In this document: in pieces, positions 27,565 through 27,986 of the stretch
Layout: every line of letters starts with the position of its first letter
Position numbering within the stretch: position 1 is the first letter of the stretch
Virus record (IMG/VR): IMGVR_UViG_3300013102_000062
Coordinates: 1-27,986 of that record
Direction: 5' to 3' (one strand)
DNA length: 27,986 nucleotides
Source of the DNA: a virus
Notes under the pieces: generated by a model
Database searches by the model: none
Seen by the model: the letters and a program-made list of their open reading frames with translations, nothing else
Told to the model about the DNA's origin: nothing
Made by a program: the position numbers and the translations under genes

Positions 27565-27986
27565 ATGGCCTGGTCGCTGGTCCTCACGGACCTCAACTAC
27601 AACCCGGTAGGGGAGATCCTGAACGCGAAGGAGCGCACGATCAACCTCGGCCTGTCGCGCGTCGAGACGTGCTCGTTCAAGGTCCGGATGGACAACCAGC
27701 TCATGCCCGACCTGGAAGGCTGCGAGGGCTACGTCAAGGCGTACCGCGACGGCGCGCTCCAGTTCTTCGGTCCCATCGTGAAGACGGAGGAGGTGGCCGA
27801 CTCCAACACGCAGAGCCTCGCGGTGAACTGCGCGAGCCCGGCTTGGTTCCTCTCCAAGCGGATGTACGGCACGTGGATGCCGAGCGGCCTGCCCGTCAAC
27901 TTCGCGCCGAACGATCGCGCCCTCCTGGCGTCCGTCATCATCAACGACATCAACTCGCAGAAGGGCAACACCGGGATCGACTGGAA
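27565..27986 (+). CDS. Tail protein (gp37/tail-hub type), 3' end outside window
   Basis: The first 140 codons of a gene with AGGAGG (27554-27559) about 5 nt before the ATG. The N-terminus (MAWSLVLTDLNYNPVGEIL, LGLSRVETCSFKVRMDNQL, CEGYVKAYRDGALQFFGPIV, SLAVNCASPAWFLSKRMYG) has the pattern of the phage tail hub or Gp37-like baseplate proteins that follow Dit in siphoviruses. It continues beyond the window, so enzymatic domains, if any, cannot be judged. Confidence 0.8.
   Translation, partial: MAWSLVLTDLNYNPVGEILNAKERTINLGLSRVETCSFKVRMDNQLMPDLEGCEGYVKAYRDGALQFFGPIVKTEEVADSNTQSLAVNCASPAWFLSKRMYGTWMPSGLPVNFAPNDRALLASVIINDINSQKGNTGIDW

Overview
The window is part of the genome of a tailed, siphovirus-type bacteriophage, probably of a high-GC actinobacterial host. 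The sequence is GC-rich with strongly G/C-biased third positions, uses GTG and TTG starts besides ATG, and has promoter-like TAnnnT hexamers set just before start codons, as in actinobacterial leaderless genes. No integrase, repressor, terminase, polymerase or recognisable lysin is present, so lifestyle and exact host cannot be read here.

Layout. 1-4637 (+): the end of a tail-type protein, a 1,215-residue fibre with two jelly-roll domains and long Asp/Ser/Thr repeats, a small beta protein and a single-span membrane protein. 4693-5872 (+): 15 tightly packed tRNA genes, none with an encoded CCA; four have unusually short D-arm regions and the Leu-anticodon tRNA lacks a long variable arm. 5915-5953: a perfect 15-bp hairpin, placed to terminate the tRNA transcript and the convergent minus-strand operon. 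5958-8189 (-): six mostly 4-nt-overlapping genes including a flavin-dependent thymidylate synthase (ThyX) and a MazG-like nucleotide pyrophosphohydrolase. 8190-8438: a divergent control region with a palindrome, an 11-bp direct repeat and a 15-bp hairpin. 8439-27986 (+): the virion module, with portal-MuF fusion, small genes, an adenosylcobalamin-type ribonucleotide reductase (NrdJ), prohead protease, major capsid, head-tail connectors, tail terminator, tail tube, tail chaperones with a probable frameshift, a 1,722-residue tape measure, distal tail protein and further tail proteins running off the window.

How it fits together. NrdJ, ThyX and the pyrophosphohydrolase supply and police deoxynucleotides, although NrdJ sits inside the head module on the opposite strand from the other two. 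The tRNAs probably supplement host decoding. The head and tail genes follow the usual siphovirus order, except that RNR separates portal from protease and a large fibre lies upstream of the portal.

Most notable: (1) a recurrent TAnnnT box 5-8 nt before start codons, often with TGG before it, and three places in the virion module where a terminator hairpin is followed within about 100 nt by such a box and a new gene; (2) the aberrant tRNAs; (3) three promoter-like box/mini-ORF/hairpin cassettes that could make short RNAs; (4) a gpG/gpT junction needing a +1-type shift at or before a TCG-TGA stop. All promoter, terminator and RNA-fold calls were made by eye.
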